Below, piece by piece: positions 22,848 to 35,033 of a DNA stretch of 64,000 nucleotides (positions within the stretch are counted from its first letter, which is position 1; every line of letters starts with the position of its first letter). Where the stretch lies: the NCBI GenBank assembly GCA_032358165.1, contig JAALGY010000023.1, forward strand, positions 2,232,001 to 2,296,000. Reading direction: 5' to 3'. The notes under the pieces were generated by a model. The model ran no database searches and had not been told where the DNA came from. It worked only from the letters and a program-made list of their open reading frames with translations. The translations under genes were made by a program, and so were the position numbers. This DNA comes from Diplosphaera chodatii. Its lineage: Eukaryota > Chlorophyta > Trebouxiophyceae > Prasiolales > Stichococcaceae.

Positions 22848-24691
22848 TCAGAATGCATCATCAAAGCCGTCGTTTGCGCCACCAATGAAGCCAGACTCCC
22901 GCATCTCAGAGTAGTATGCCAAGTCGCTGTCAGATTCTGACGTCTGGAAGAACTGCACAAAGAACAAGAATGTTATGTGGCCATGTAAAAGAAGTCAATT
23001 TTGAGGTTTTGAAATGGCGCAAAGTAAACAGTCACACCGCACCTCCGCCAAGAAGGTGACGTAAATCGCAATTGGAAACAATGCATAGTACGCGAACTCT
23101 GCCAAACTGTAGACGCAGTATCCCTGCTGGAAGCGCAAAGAAGTGAGCCGCCTGAGCGTCACTTCGCGGCTGTCAACCCGAGTGGACTGCAGCTGGTGAT
23201 CCGGATACGTTGGCTGACCTTGACATTCTTGCTGCCCAGCAAAAGTGCTCCCAGCGCTGCCAGAAAATTGAACACCCACAAAGCCGCTGCATGGAGGTTG
23301 CGCAGGATGTGGTAGGCATCACCGAAGCGCAGGCCATGGGCGGCTTGACATCACACGGACATGCACAAGCACCTATGTATCGGAAGAAGGACGACTTCGC
23401 GGGTAAAAGTTCCTGCAATGTCAACAGATGTTCAGTGAGTGTCTCGACCAAAGCATGAGACAATGATAGCCAGCGTTGGCAGGTGACATACGTGTTACCA
23501 ATACCACGCCTCACCCGCCACTTGGTGTGAGGAAGCACCAGGATAGCTGTGTACACGGCAAGAAACAACAGCGAGTGCAGTAGCCAGTAGCTCCACTTGG
23601 CCCAGCTCAAGTCCCCAGTCGTGGCCTCATCGCCGCTACAGTGTCAAGATTACCAAGTCAGGCACCATGATGGCATTCCCCCTGGAAGATTGTCATAGAC
23701 GCCCTTACAGAGCTGGAGCGAGGCACCTTGAAGAAGGAAAGCAATGCGCACCCATAGAGGAAGAGCGCTATGTGCATGCCGAACACGATGATGATCTTCA
23801 GCAGGGTATCTGCTGCTGCAAAGGCGCCAGAAACGTACAGCGTTCTGACGAGTGCCTGGAGTCGCAGATCATGCCGCATCGTGGGTCTCCTTGCCGGGCT
23901 CACATCTTTGTAGCTGCACTATCTTGAAGTCTACAGGGCTGTGCCTTCAACGTGTATTTGCAGACGCACACCTCACGCCCCGTCCTGAGGTACCCCTGGA
24001 GCAGGAACACAACGACGGACACCTCCAGCAGCTCCAGCCCGAAGCGGGTGCCGATCCACAGCCAGTTCCACAGCGCAGGGTGGCTGGCCTCCGTGGAGGC
24101 GATTTGCAGCAGGATGCGCAGCACGTTCAGCGCTTCCACGGCCCACAGGAACACATAGTATGTGCTCATGATCTGTGAGTGCGACTGCCTGCGCAAGCAG
24201 CACGGGCCAGCATGAGACTGTAAGCATTTGACCGCTTGGCGTGCAGCTGTACCACAGTGACTTTGTTCAGATGCTGAGGCAATCAGGCAATTGCTGTTCG
24301 CAGCGCACCGCAACTTCTCCACCGCTGGCCTCGCGTTCCATGCCTGCACGCCATGCAGCAAGGGGCTACTTCAATGGCAAGGGATCAGTCCACCATTGCA
24401 CGTGCACGCATGCACATGCATACACAGGCGAACCAGGACTGTTGACTCGCGGCAAACTCACCAAGAAGACCACGAATGCCTGTAGCAAGCATACAGTCAA
24501 CGCCAGTGAGTCTGTGTATCACCACAGGGTTGTGCACTCCCGTTAATAGTGGAGGTACAGTAGGCGCCTTGCATGTGCAGCATGTATCATGAACTCACCA
24601 ACGTGGGGATGCCGACGCTAGCATTGTAGAATATGTATCTGGCGACAGTGTGCGGCGACACCAGCGCTGTGCAGAACGAATGCTGATCCAT
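22848..24691 (-). CDS. Seven-transmembrane TPRA1/Tmemb_40 (CAND-type) protein
   Basis: Member of the TPRA40/Tmemb_40 family, predicted seven-pass membrane proteins that include plant CAND candidate GPCRs and human TPRA1. The model runs from the ATG at 24691 (MDQHSFCTALVSPHTVARYI, exon to 24599) to the stop at 22848. Membrane segments in order: STYYVFLWAVEALNVLRILL and RFGLELLEVSVVVFLLQGYL (24175-23990), DTLLKIIIVFGMHIALFLYG (near 23760), WSYWLLHSLLFLAVYTAILV followed by LPHTKWRVRR (near 23600-23510), FFRYIG, LWVFNFLAALGALLLGSKN (near 23280-23225), and YCVYSLAEFAYYALFPIAIY followed by VTFLAE (near 23120-23045). The last exon gives FFQTSESDSDLAYY and ends GFDDAF. The spacing and the final FF+acidic tail match TPRA1. 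Ligand and signalling are unknown. A possible 18-bp micro-exon encodes AFVVFL near 24470. Confidence 0.82.
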
Positions 24692-25205
24692 CTACGCTGT
24701 GAAAACAGTTGCACGCATACTGAAGCAGCTACATATGCTCGTCACACAGCGAGAGTTCACCCCGTGACATCAGAGTCGGCAGGTGCGGTGCATGTGGGTG
24801 TGCATGCCCTCGACAAACACGCAACCCAATGGTCCGGCATGCAAAGTGCAGAGTCCACGCGGCAGTAGCTTCAAGCTTTGACAGTAATGTGACAGTGTGA
24901 GCACTGGCACCGGTGCACTCTGCGCGGCAAGTTTCACATTGACGAGGGTTGACTACAGCCTGCGCTGACAGGGTGCAGTACGTGCAACTTGTACGGGCCC
25001 ATTGACCAAGCCCAGCGGCCACTGACTGTATGTTGCCTGACTTGATTATAAGCTCATCAACCAGTCAGTCAACGGGATACGTACACTAGAGGGCGCTTGT
25101 CTCTGCAAACCCACCTTAACGGATGTGATCCACTAGGAGCACAAACAACCTAGTGGCAGACCAGAAATGTTGTGCCAGCAGAGGCAAGGTCCTCTCGCAC
25201 AGCTC
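24692..25205. other. Intergenic, no gene seen
   Basis: This lies between the start of the TPRA1-like gene and the stop of the ARGLU1-like gene, both on minus, so it should contain a promoter and a 3' UTR. No supported exon was seen. Confidence 0.5.
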
Positions 25206-26174
25206 TCATGGGTCTTCAACTATGCGGATGCCCTGGTTCTGCCACTTTGGCTGGGCTGCAGACACCGGCACCTGACTGCTGCCACGACGCTCCCGCTCCA
25301 CTGCAGCCTTCTTCTGTGCCTCCTCCACCTGCGGCTCAGGGGCGGCGGATGCGCTGGCATCAGAGTACCGTACATGCACCCCTCAAGAGCAGGACTGTGT
25401 TGAACATGCAGGCCCCAAGACGAAGAAGCCAGGTGCAGCAATCAGGGCACAACGCTGCAGCAGCACAGACGCATGAGGGGAGGGGGGAGGGCCGGGAAAC
25501 GGGAAGCAGGAAGCCGGCGCCACGACCACCTTGCGCTGGTTCTCGTGCAGGATGCGCTCCAGGTCGTCGGCCTTGCGGCGGCGCTCGTCCTGCTGCGCGC
25601 GCTTCCGGGCCAGCAGGGCGCGCCGCTCCGCGCCCAGCTGCTGCGTCACCTTCTCCTCCAGCGCCCCCCGCTCCTCCTGCGCATAAAGTGTACACATAAT
25701 CTCTGTTTGTGGCTTGTGTTTTGGGACCAACCTAGTAGATCTCGACAGGCAGGCAGCACGTGTGAGCCGCGGCATGTCAGACGCTGTTATGTGCTCAGCT
25801 TGAAGCCACGTCGATGCTGCATGGCAGGACGTGCCGAGATGCTCCGTGCACACCTTCAGCCGCTGCTGGATGCGTGCTGCCACCTCGGGCGACGCCATCG
25901 CCGCTTCCACCTGCCTCTTGACTTCGTCTGCGATCTCCATCGTCATGCGTGCCTCCTCCTCCGCTGCCACTGCCTTCTCCTGCTGCCGCTGCTTCTCCTG
26001 TGCTGCCCTGCAGTGTTTTGCAGACGACTCCATGGGATGGTGCCGTATGGCAGGTACAGCTGTGTGCCAGAAATTGGGTAGGTTCACAGCAGAACGGAAG
26101 GATTGTTCGCACCTGGCCAGCTCTGCTGTGGCACCGTCATCATCATCCCTGTGTCTCCGAAAGTGCCTGCGCAA
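25206..26174 (-). CDS. ARGLU1-like Arg/Glu-rich coiled-coil protein
   Basis: Four exons (26174-26113, 26007-25854, 25676-25530, 25328-25206) join to 161 codons plus stop, in frame. The product is a charged single helix: AAQEKQRQQEKAVAAEEEAR, a VKRQVEAAMASPEVAARIQQ stretch, EEKVTQQLGAERRALLARKR, and the signature DDLERILHENQRKVEEAQKK. The last part matches the LERILEENNRKI.EAQ core of ARGLU1, a nuclear cofactor of Mediator and of splicing. The vertebrate protein has an Arg/Ser-rich N-terminal half, which is missing here; the N-terminus is only the short MRRHFRRHRDDDDGATAELA. The C-terminus (GIRIVEDP) is distinct. Assignment rests on the helical core, so a related coiled-coil protein is possible. 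Confidence 0.65.
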
Positions 26175-27035
26175 TGCCGGGGAGCAGTGCAGCGTTGGTT
26201 GAGATGTGTCAGCATTGGCGCCATCCTAGACGCGACGCTGATGACATACTACACCATGTACCTTTGTGTGTGCTTCACTGCCTTGGGAACCGTCAGCGGC
26301 AAGGTGCTGAGTTCTGAGCGCCTGCACGGCGGGCTGGGGCTGCGGCGGCGGCCTGTCATGGTCGACATCAAATTCAGCAAACGACTAATGGACATAGCAC
26401 CCTGCATGGGTTGCACAGCATGCAGGCAGACACTGCTGTTGCCTGATCGCGCTGGCGAAAGGCTCTGGTTGGGGCTTCTGGAGCCGCTCCGGTCGGAGCT
26501 GGCCTCACCACTGCTACTCCTGCATTGGTATGCACAGATAGGCGACTGATCGGTTTGCTTCTAGACTAACCACTGGTGCTCCGTGTCAAGCAGCTCATGT
26601 GCTACATCGTCCTGCGTAAACGGACACCGAGCTGCACGCTCCAACAGTTGGCACCTGGACCTGCTCCTACTGCGGTGCCGCTTCCTGGCATTACGCGCCA
26701 TGTTGTGGGACAACTGAGCGGCAAGTGGTGCACCACTACGTCGCTCAGCACGTCAGAGACTGATCGCCACGGGATACAACACGCAAACTCTTGTACTACC
26801 TCACGCTTTGATGGGAGCCTTTACGCTGAAAGCACACCAGAGTGCGTGCAGCTATTGGCGCGTGGGCAATACTAAATTACAAGGTCGTGTCAACGATAAG
26901 GGAAGACTGTGTCGGGTCAATCTAATCGTCGCTCTAAGTCTACTGCATGCTAGGCTTGTGAAGTCATGCGCTGCGGCCTGCGGGGCTGCGGCCACTATGT
27001 GCGCGGGCCATGCTGAAAGGGCTGCTTTTCTTGCC

Positions 27036-27057
27036 GAAAGGCCAGGCCTGGCCTTTC
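27036..27057. repeat. Perfect 22-bp palindrome
   Basis: The 22 bases are identical on both strands: the half-site GAAAGGCCAGG is followed directly by its reverse complement. It could extrude as a cruciform, be a dimeric factor site, or be the core of a small mobile element. It lies about 515 bp upstream of the GT31 start. Confidence 0.85.
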
Positions 27058-27069
27058 TTCTGCAAACCG

Positions 27070-27087
27070 GCGCTCCAGCCGGAGCGC
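27070..27087. repeat. Inverted repeat, 7-bp GC stem
   Basis: GCGCTCC (27070-27076) and GGAGCGC (27081-27087) pair around the loop AGCC, only 12 bp after the 22-bp palindrome. Two palindromic units this close suggest a structured regulatory or mobile element. Confidence 0.65.
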
Positions 27088-27572
27088 TGCTCGGCTGCTA
27101 GCAAATGCTGCCACCTGCCCGCTGCGCGCCACTCGACAGAACCGAGGCATTGGCACATCAGCGCGAAGGTCAGAAACAAACGGCAGTAGCTGTGCAATTG
27201 CATTCACCGGTGTAAGGGCAGTCTCAAGGTGGTCACGAAGCCGCTTCCTGAAGGTGTTACTGCACACGGGCAGATGCACATGCAGCTGGCGTCAGCTGCG
27301 TTTCGATAGCATATCGCTTGCAACCTTGCTCAGCTGCACGTTTTGGTCCTTGCTGTGATCCGGGCGACTGTCAAGGATTGCTTGAGTGCAATGCCACTCT
27401 TATGGTGGACATGATCAGCCTTCACCAATAACGGCCGATACTGGGGAACGCTGCTCGCCAGCAGCGTGGCATCCAGCTGTTATGAAAGAGACCTTTGGAC
27501 TATGTTGGTGCATCAGTTTCAATGTTGCGCTGAAAGCCTGGCAGTGATGTGCGGGTTGGTCCGCCGACGCTG

Positions 27573-30500
27573 ATGGTCCGCGCAGCAGGCCGCGCCACTT
27601 TTTCGTCGGGCATCCTCCTGCTGTTCTTCAGCTGCTTGGCCTGCCTCTACGTTGCCGGCAGGTGGGTGTGAACTCAGTGTGTCCTGCTGATCATCGGATG
27701 CTCACCCACATGTGGCCACCACAGGCATTGCATCGGGGCGCACTGCATCGCTCAGAGCCAATATTGCCATGCTTCGCAGGCTGTGGACGACCACCAGGCT
27801 TTTACATCATCTGGTGGGCTGAGGACGGCCTGTCTTGCCTGCACGGCTTACGTTCCCGCAACCTGTCTTGTGTGACTTCACAGCACCATCGTTTCACAGG
27901 CCAAGCGGTGTCATCTCCGTGTCGTGCAGCAAGCACAGCAGCAGGTCCTGGAAGCAGAGCGTCAGGATCTCATAGCAGCCGCAAGACCGACGACTGTCAA
28001 GTGCGCATCAGCTGCTACACCCGGTGTCCAGACGCAGGGTCCCAGGTGCAGCCCGAGCTCCCGCAATGACCCGAAAATGACTGAGCGCTGTGTATGGCAC
28101 TGACCACTGGGGCCAGCAGGTCCTCATCGCATGCTTTGCTGTGCAGATCACAGGATGACGGCACACTTTTCTACAGCATCCGACGGGCAGCAGACGTGCA
28201 ACCGTTGGCGGGTGTGGGCATCGAGCAAGATGTGCCAATCGTCGCAAAGGTGGATGTCCAGCAGCCACCATCAGCCGAATGCCAGCAGCATGCTCCAGCT
28301 GTACTCACATCTGTGGTTCTGACACAGCTGAAAATGGTTCACGGGCACAGCAAGCATGGTCCTGCTCCCTGCTCCTTTGCTTCCTGCCAAGCAGCCTTGC
28401 GCGTATGGTGGCACTGCAGGGGGACGAGGCGCTCCTTGGGGCTGTGGACTCGGTGGAGGCAGGCGAGGTGTGGGGATGGGCATGCCTCCGTGGCGCGCCG
28501 GCCGAGGGTGTACAGGTGGGAGCTGGGCTCATGCTGTGTTCGGAGTACACGATCCTGTTGATTATGGACTTGACAACATGACATGTGCACATCACCAAAC
28601 GTGCCATCCCTGGAGTACGATGGCAGTGGTTCTGGATCGACGTCATCAAAACAGCCACTGCAACGCAGGTGCTCATCTACGTGGACGGTGTGAAGATTGG
28701 TGAGACCAGCGGCGGGGAACAGACGCCCCACCTGATGATCAACCGCCTGTGCGAGGGGGAGACGTCAGACAGCGACGGCAGCGTGTCCACCCGCCTGGGC
28801 TTTCGGCAGCAGCTGCCGCCCCTGCCCCCCGGACGGCACGAGGTCAGACACGCAGTGCAGAATGATACTGACCGCACCGCATGCACTGGCGCGTCTAAAG
28901 GATTGGCTGCTTATCCAAACACCGCAATGCTCAAACATGTAGGTGCGTGCCTTCGTACGGCGGCCGAACGACACAGCAAAGCAAGAGCTCAATCAGTCGC
29001 CCCTCCAGTTCGTTGAGTCACCGTACCCGTCAGATGCTCAGCAGGCACTCGCTCGCAAGGATGCAATCATTCGTGTCCGGAACGCACAGGTGGGCTAAGA
29101 GGGAGCATGGTGCATACGAAGGTCCCCACCAAAGAGCTGAAGCTGTTGCTCATCCCCTTGATCGACCTTCAAGAGCATCAACCTAGCTCCATGGCTGACA
29201 CTCCCAGGTTTCTGCGCTGTGGGACGAGCTGCACACGCGGCGCCCGTGGCGTACCGCCATCAGTGCGTCCAATCTGTCCAGCTTCGAGCAGCAAGGCGAT
29301 GGCGGAGCAACCGAACCGAAGTACCTTGCCGTCGTTGCCATCAACACGGTGTGCCCCGCAAGTCGTTCTGATGAGAAATGGCACAGCCCAGAGTACCTTG
29401 CACCGAGATATTATGTTTGTATGACTAAGGCGCAGCCGAGATCAGCTGTGCAAGGACATTCGCCGGGTGCAGGGCTTTTCGGCACGCGCCCGGAGGGACC
29501 TCCTGCGACAGACTTGGGTGCCCACTGGGCGCGCCTTGCAGAGGCTCGAGGCCGAGCTGGGCATCGTCATCCGCTTCATCGTCGGCAGATCGTGAGACAG
29601 CAGCATGTGCTGCTTCGTCTGTGTGCTATGCTCTCGTAACGCACTGATTTGGAGTGCATTCCAGTGTGACCTTCTTCATCTCAATGGTGCAGAGACCAGG
29701 CAGACGATCCTCAGGATAGGTCAGTACGGGCAGAGACGAAGGAGTTTGGAGATATCATCCGGCTGGACTCTACTGACACATATGCTGACCTGGCTCGCAA
29801 AACGCTCAAGCTGTTCTCCAAGCTGCCAGACAAGTTCGATGCCAGCTTCTACTTCAAGGTGGGTGCTGTCATCGTGCTGCAAACCAGAGCACAGCAAGCC
29901 AGCAGCAGGCACATGCCCAAATGATCGTCGCGGTCTGTGTGTGCACCAAATGAGTGGCGGCTTGCAGCTGATGTGTCTTAAAGCTGTATAGGTGGACGAT
30001 GATGTCATTGTCAACGTCAAGGCACTGGCAGAGTATCTGCGGGAGCGTCGCACACGTGGCAACCTGTACATGGTGCGTGACCATGCTGACGCGGCATAAG
30101 CAGCCCTGCAAGAAGCACTCTGGCAAGTGTCAGCAAGCTCCTCGTACCATTTTGCAGCGGCTACAAAGCAAGGCCATGACAGTTGCCGTTTTTTCGTAGG
30201 GCTGCATGAAGTCGGGGGCGGTGCTGACGGACAAAAAGTACAAATGGTTCGAGCCTGACGCCTGGCGGTTTGGCGACGGCGCGGTGCGCGTCTGATGAAG
30301 TGCCACCATCTGCTGGGCTGGCCGAAGGCACATGCTGCGCCGCTTGCAATGTACTCAGGCTGCCCTGCTGCTGGCTGCAGGACGGCGGGGCTGCTCAGTA
30401 CATGCGGCACGCCAGCGGGCAGTTCTACGGGGTGTCTGCGCCCGTCGCACGCTACATCAAGCAGAATGCGCCCATCCTGCACCACTATGCCAACGAGGTG

Positions 30501-31222
30501 CTTCCCTGCTGAGCATGGTACCTTTGCCAGGCAGGTGCACCCAACTCTTGCTGCTCATACATGCACTCGGGTGTCACATGTTGTCATCTGAGCTGTGCAA
30601 GGCGTTCACATGCAGGACATCACAGTGGGCACGTGGATGCTCGGACTGGATGTCGACTTCGTGAACGAGAGACGGATGTGCTGTGCAAATGCTGACGAGT
30701 GTCAAAAGCAGGTCTGGATCTGCACGGGCACATCTGCTGCCTGCAGAATGCTGTAGCTGTGGTACTGTTACCACGGTGCCTGACCGTGAGCTGGTTGACC
30801 ATCCTGATGCAGAAGCAGCACAACCAGGAGTGTCTTGGATTCTTTGAGATGGCATGCGCTGGCATCTGCAACAGTGAGAAAAGGTGCAGGAGCCCTGCGC
30901 CCCTCTGCTGTGAAGAACTGCTTGAGCCCACTGCTTGGGACAGAGTTGCTAGAAACATGCCGACGGCTTGCGCAGGCTGGTGCCCTTGTACAATCAGTGC
31001 GTCGCTGGTGAAGGCGATGGTGCTGTGCAGAACTTTGCAGGTGAAGGGTGGCAAACATTGCTGCTGTTACTGACGAATGTGAAACTGACCACCACCTACA
31101 AACCAGTCTGCTGTTGTATTCTCGATGAGAGTTGTGCACATGCATCATGGAACGACCCCGCTGCTGCACTGATTGCAGGGTTTGCGCAGCGTTTACGAGG
31201 TGTCAAGGATGCCAGGGCCTGA
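27573..31222 (+). CDS. GT31 beta-1,3-galactosyltransferase-like, type II membrane
   Basis: A Golgi glycosyltransferase of family GT31 (Pfam Galactosyl_T), which adds beta-1,3-galactose to glycans or arabinogalactan-type proteins. The ATG at 27573 opens a signal anchor (GILLLFFSCLACLYVAG) in exon 27573-27661. A stem and coiled part (SQAKRCHLRVVQQAQQQVLE, near 27890) and a beta-rich part follow. The catalytic domain starts near 29495 with RRDLLRQTWVPTGRALQRLE and GIVIRFIVGR. It continues with DIIRLDSTDTYADLARKTLK (near 29750), the metal-binding DXD in FYFKVDDDVIVNVKAL (split by an intron, second exon at 29994), YMGCMKSGAVLTDKKYKWFE (30068/30201), YMRHASGQFYGVSAPVARYI (30400), ITVGTWMLGLDVDFVNERRM (30618) and FEMACAGICNSEK (30813-30883). 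In-frame last exons end GFAQRLRGVKDARA at 31222. The N-terminal half (27.7-29.4 kb) is only approximately spliced. Acceptor and linkage are not deducible. Confidence 0.88.
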
Positions 31223-31861
31223 AGAACATCCAGTGACCAGCAACTGGCTTGACGTTCTGCAGTCGCTGGCGATTCCTGCTGCCGTGGGCCCCCTAAATAG
31301 CTAGCCACCTAGGTGCTTGTGGCCTCGCCATTTGGTCATAGTTTGTCCTTGTGGCTTGCCCTTCGGTTTTCAGCCGCTGTGGCATCGCTCTGTTGCACCG
31401 CCACTTTCTGGTACATCGGTTCGTACATTCCGTTGCTTTGTTCAGTTGCCAGGTACAGTTGATAGGACTCGCCCATCAGAACCCGCCGATTAAGAAGGTG
31501 CTCCGCCCTGGGGCATACCATGCAGTTTGGCTGCAAGTAGAAATCTCCCTCACTCTGCGCTTGTAAAACTTGCAAACCTGCTGTCGTGTTCCACGTCGAT
31601 GTTTTAGCATTGTTCGCACCGGCGCTACTGCAGCATACGGTCTGGTGCGGCAGATTTGCAGCTGAGTTGACCCAGATCGATTCCTCCACTGATGCAACTG
31701 CAGGTCGCACCGCCGTAAGCTCACATCGTTTCCTTCAGCTGTGATGTCAAGTCAGCCGTTGTGACAGCGCTGAGCCAGCACAGCACACGCGGACCATGGC
31801 GAAGGCGTCTTGAGTTCGTGCTGTCCGCGGTCTGCCGCAGCTGCTGCTGGCCGTTGCAGGG
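31223..31861. other. Intergenic between GT31 and kinase genes
   Basis: It holds the GT31 3' UTR and the kinase promoter. A minus-strand open frame (31336-31710), listed separately as a weak candidate, is the only coding-like content. Confidence 0.45.
31336..31710 (-). CDS. Candidate small ORF, unrecognised
   Basis: A 124-codon open frame with an ATG at 31710 and less GC-biased composition than chance frames nearby. It contains Cys residues in LQPNCMVCPRAEHLLNRRVL and a Tyr/Met/Gln-rich end (MGESYQLYLATEQSNGMYEP) closing SHKDKL. No domain was recognised. It could be a small gene, a decayed fragment or chance. The start codon lies about 150 bp from the start of the divergent kinase gene. Confidence 0.25.
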   Translation of the reverse strand: MRPAVASVEESIWVNSAANLPHQTVCCSSAGANNAKTSTWNTTAGLQVLQAQSEGDFYLQPNCMVCPRAEHLLNRRVLMGESYQLYLATEQSNGMYEPMYQKVAVQQSDATAAENRRASHKDKL

Positions 31862-34800
31862 ATGGACATGCACGCTAAAACGTTGTTGCAGCCCTCAGAC
31901 TTCAGTGAAATGACGCCCATTGGGCGCGGCAAGTGAGTGTTGCAGGTGGCCAACTCTACTCCGGAACACTTGATATGAACCTCCAACGTGTGGGAGCTTG
32001 GGATCGACTGCACATCGGAGGGTGTGGGCACGGCTCTGCTGCTTTTACAGCATGTGCATTCCGACATACCACGACCACCGTCTCGGGCGTTGATGTCCTG
32101 CAAGCTGCGCGGTGCGCCCCACTGTGCCTGTTACGGTCATGCCCCAGCGTGCACCTGGCACGAGGCCCAACCAGGCGCTGCCGCGTATGTTGTGTTTAGG
32201 TGTTCACCTTAACCACGCTGTCGGTTGTGAGTGGTCTGCATGACGAGTCATGAGCCGTCAACGCCCGAAGTTGGGTGTTGAACTGCCATGTCACCTCCGG
32301 AGCAATCGGTGTCCGGTGGCCCCTTCGACGCCCAGCTCCTGTCAAGTGGCACTGAGTACACTTCAGGCAGCCGCTGGGGGCCTTGCCGTGCCTGGCACAG
32401 AGCGAACCTCAAGCTGCCGACACCCTGGCCCAGCTGGAGTTGTGGACCCTCGCGTGACTAGAGGCATATTGCTGCATGGGCAACGCCAGGGTTGCATGCA
32501 CCTGCAAGGTGCTGACGATGCCGTCCAGCCGGCAGTCTGGCCGCGTGCAGCGCGCGGCGTGGCCGTGTGCCGAGTGTGTATCTCCAGCTCGGACTGACCC
32601 AGTCAGCCTGGGTCCCAAACATGGTGGCATTTTGGCGTGCGGGGCCTGAGAATGTGCATGCCCGCGTCCTTTGCAGGGACAGCGTTATCTACGCAGCCCA
32701 CTGTGCCAAGCTAGGCGGCAAGGTGGCGGTGAAGGTGTATCAGAAGAGCCGTACCTCAACCAGCAAGCTGCGTGCCATCAAGCGCGAGGCGGCCATCATG
32801 GTGTATCTTTTGAAAAAGAGGCAAGTCTGGGGCACTCCGAACCGATTTGGTACAGCGCAGGATCCCGTTGGGGCTTTGCATGCTCACTGCTGCGCACAAG
32901 TATTTTTGCACATGCTGCGGCGTTGCCCATGCTGCAGACGAGGCGGATTTCAACACCCTAAGGATTGCAACTTCTGTCCGCTGCAGCGTGCCCAACATCA
33001 CGGCGTATCACGGCGCCTTTCAGACGCGCGAGGAGATCTGCATCGTCATGGAGTACTGCCCGCGGGGGGACCTACTGGAGCGGCTGCTGGCCGAGGGCCG
33101 TGCCTTCGAGGAGCCCCGCGTCGCGCAGGTCGCCGCCACGCTGCTGTCCACGCTCCAGGTGCAGGCCGACATACTGTCGCCTCCCGATGCAGCTGTTGCA
33201 GGGCTAGTTCCGTGCAAGCAGCACAACACTGCCGTGGCTGAGCACCATTGCACCAGCAACAGGCCATGCCGGCATGACATTCGGCATGCTTGGTCACAAA
33301 CGACATGCTTGGTCACAAAGGTCACTGCCGCTCTGCAGAGGATGCATGCGCTGGCGGTCATCCACCGCGACGTGAAGCTGGAGAACATCTTCATCGGCGG
33401 CGCGGGCGAACTGAAGCTTGGCGACTTCGGGCTGACCATGAGCATGAAGCAGGAGGCGGCCATCAGCCCCGTGGGCACCGTGGAGTACATGTCGCCCGAG
33501 GTGCGTCCGCTTGGGCCTCTTGACCCTGCATGTTGACCCATTGGGCAACTCAGAGGCAGTGGGCTACCAAGGGCGCATGTGCCATCAGTGTTGTCTGTCA
33601 CGGCAGAGCTGGGGCGCCCTGTTGACGCCTGCCGGCAGCAGACGCTGAGCGTGCTGTCGTAAGTGCCGGACCTTGGAGGTCCTTCAGCTGAAAAGTCATC
33701 TTCAGAAGGGAAGCCAGAAGGGAAACTAAATCAGGTGAAAAGACGGTCAAGCAAATGAACAATGGTCGCACGGTGCAGGTGGTGGCGCTGCCCCGGGTGG
33801 AGCTGGTGACCAGCGGCGTGGTGGACCCGGCCAGCATCACGCCCTGCGGCACGGGCGTCGACATCTGGGCGCTGGGCATCACCGTGTACGAGCTGCTGTC
33901 GGGGCACCTGCCGTTCGACGGCCGTGACAAGGTGCGCCTCCCTGCCCCGGCTCTGCCCGTGTCCTTGTAGCGCTGCACCGACACAGTGCCGGCCGTCCCA
34001 GCTTGAAGTGCAACATCCGTGAACCAACCAACCAACCAAAGTCCTGAAACAGCGCCCTCTGGGATTTGGACAGGCGCACATCAAGCGCGCCATCACAGCG
34101 GGCGAGATGCGGCCGCTCCCGGCGGCGGTGTCGCCGCAGGCCTGCGACTTTGTGGCGGCGCTGCTGACGCCGGATGTGTGCCTGCGCCCCGACGCCGGCG
34201 CGCTGCTGCAGCACCCCTTCCTGGCGCGCCTCACGTGCGGCAGCCCCCGCAGGTGGGCCCCACTGCTGCTGGCCTCACCGCAGCGCTGGCAGGGTGCTGG
34301 AGCCGGCGACGCTGGAGCCCAGCGAGTGAAGCAGCAGCAGCCTTGCTGCTTCGTCATCTTGGTACACATTTGACCATGGACTGTGCATGTGGATCAGCAT
34401 GTCAAAACCTTTCTTCACCTGATGTCGGCCATGTTCCCCACTGCAGTGTGCTGCCGCCTGTGGCGGATGCGACGGCGTATCTGCATGCAGAGACCAGCCC
34501 GTGGCCGACCAAGGGCGCCACAGCGTGCTCCGAGGTTGCCTCGCAACCGGCGGCAGCCCGCTTACTTGGCAACGGCGCTACCAAGCTGTCCATCCCCGAG
34601 TCTCCCGTGCAGCTCCGCGACGCAGGCAGCAAGGGCAGCCGGGCACTCGATGCAGCAGCTGGCAATGCGGGCACACAGCAGGACTACCAGCAGCAGCAGC
34701 AGCTGATGACGCCCGTCGCCTTCTGGAACGCCGACCTGGCGACCCCAGACGCGCCGCCAGAGGGCCAGCTCATCCGGGCGTGCTACGGCCGGGACGAGCT

Positions 34801-35002
34801 GCCGACGCCCCTGTTCCCGGCCACATCGCCGTCTGAGGCGGCCCGCAGCAAGACGCCGCTGCCCTTCAGTGGATCCTTTGGCTTCCGAGGAAGCAAGGCA
34901 GCCCCCTGCAGCAGAGCAATGCCCAGTGGCAGCGACTCGGGCAGATTGCCGCCGCTGCAACCTTTGCAGGCAGTGTCCAGCATTGGCCGTGACAACACAG
35001 CC

Positions 35003-35033
<31 letters not shown>

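Larger units (their letters stand above)
26175..27572. other. 1.4-kb intergenic, no firm gene
   Basis: It lies between divergent genes (ARGLU1-like minus, GT31 plus). A short plus-strand frame from 26240 (MTYYTMYLCVCFTALGTVSG) looks like a hydrophobic leader, but nothing downstream continues it, so I do not call a gene. The stretch from 27000 to 27090 contains two strong inverted repeats, listed separately. Confidence 0.45.

Noticed and set aside
26240..26549. Possible signal-peptide gene (MTYYTMYLCVCFTALGTVSG)
   Set aside because: Only a hydrophobic start; no downstream exon with coding character was found.
31747..32103. Minus-strand frame overlapping the first kinase exon
   Set aside because: It is the antisense of the P-loop exon and its intron.
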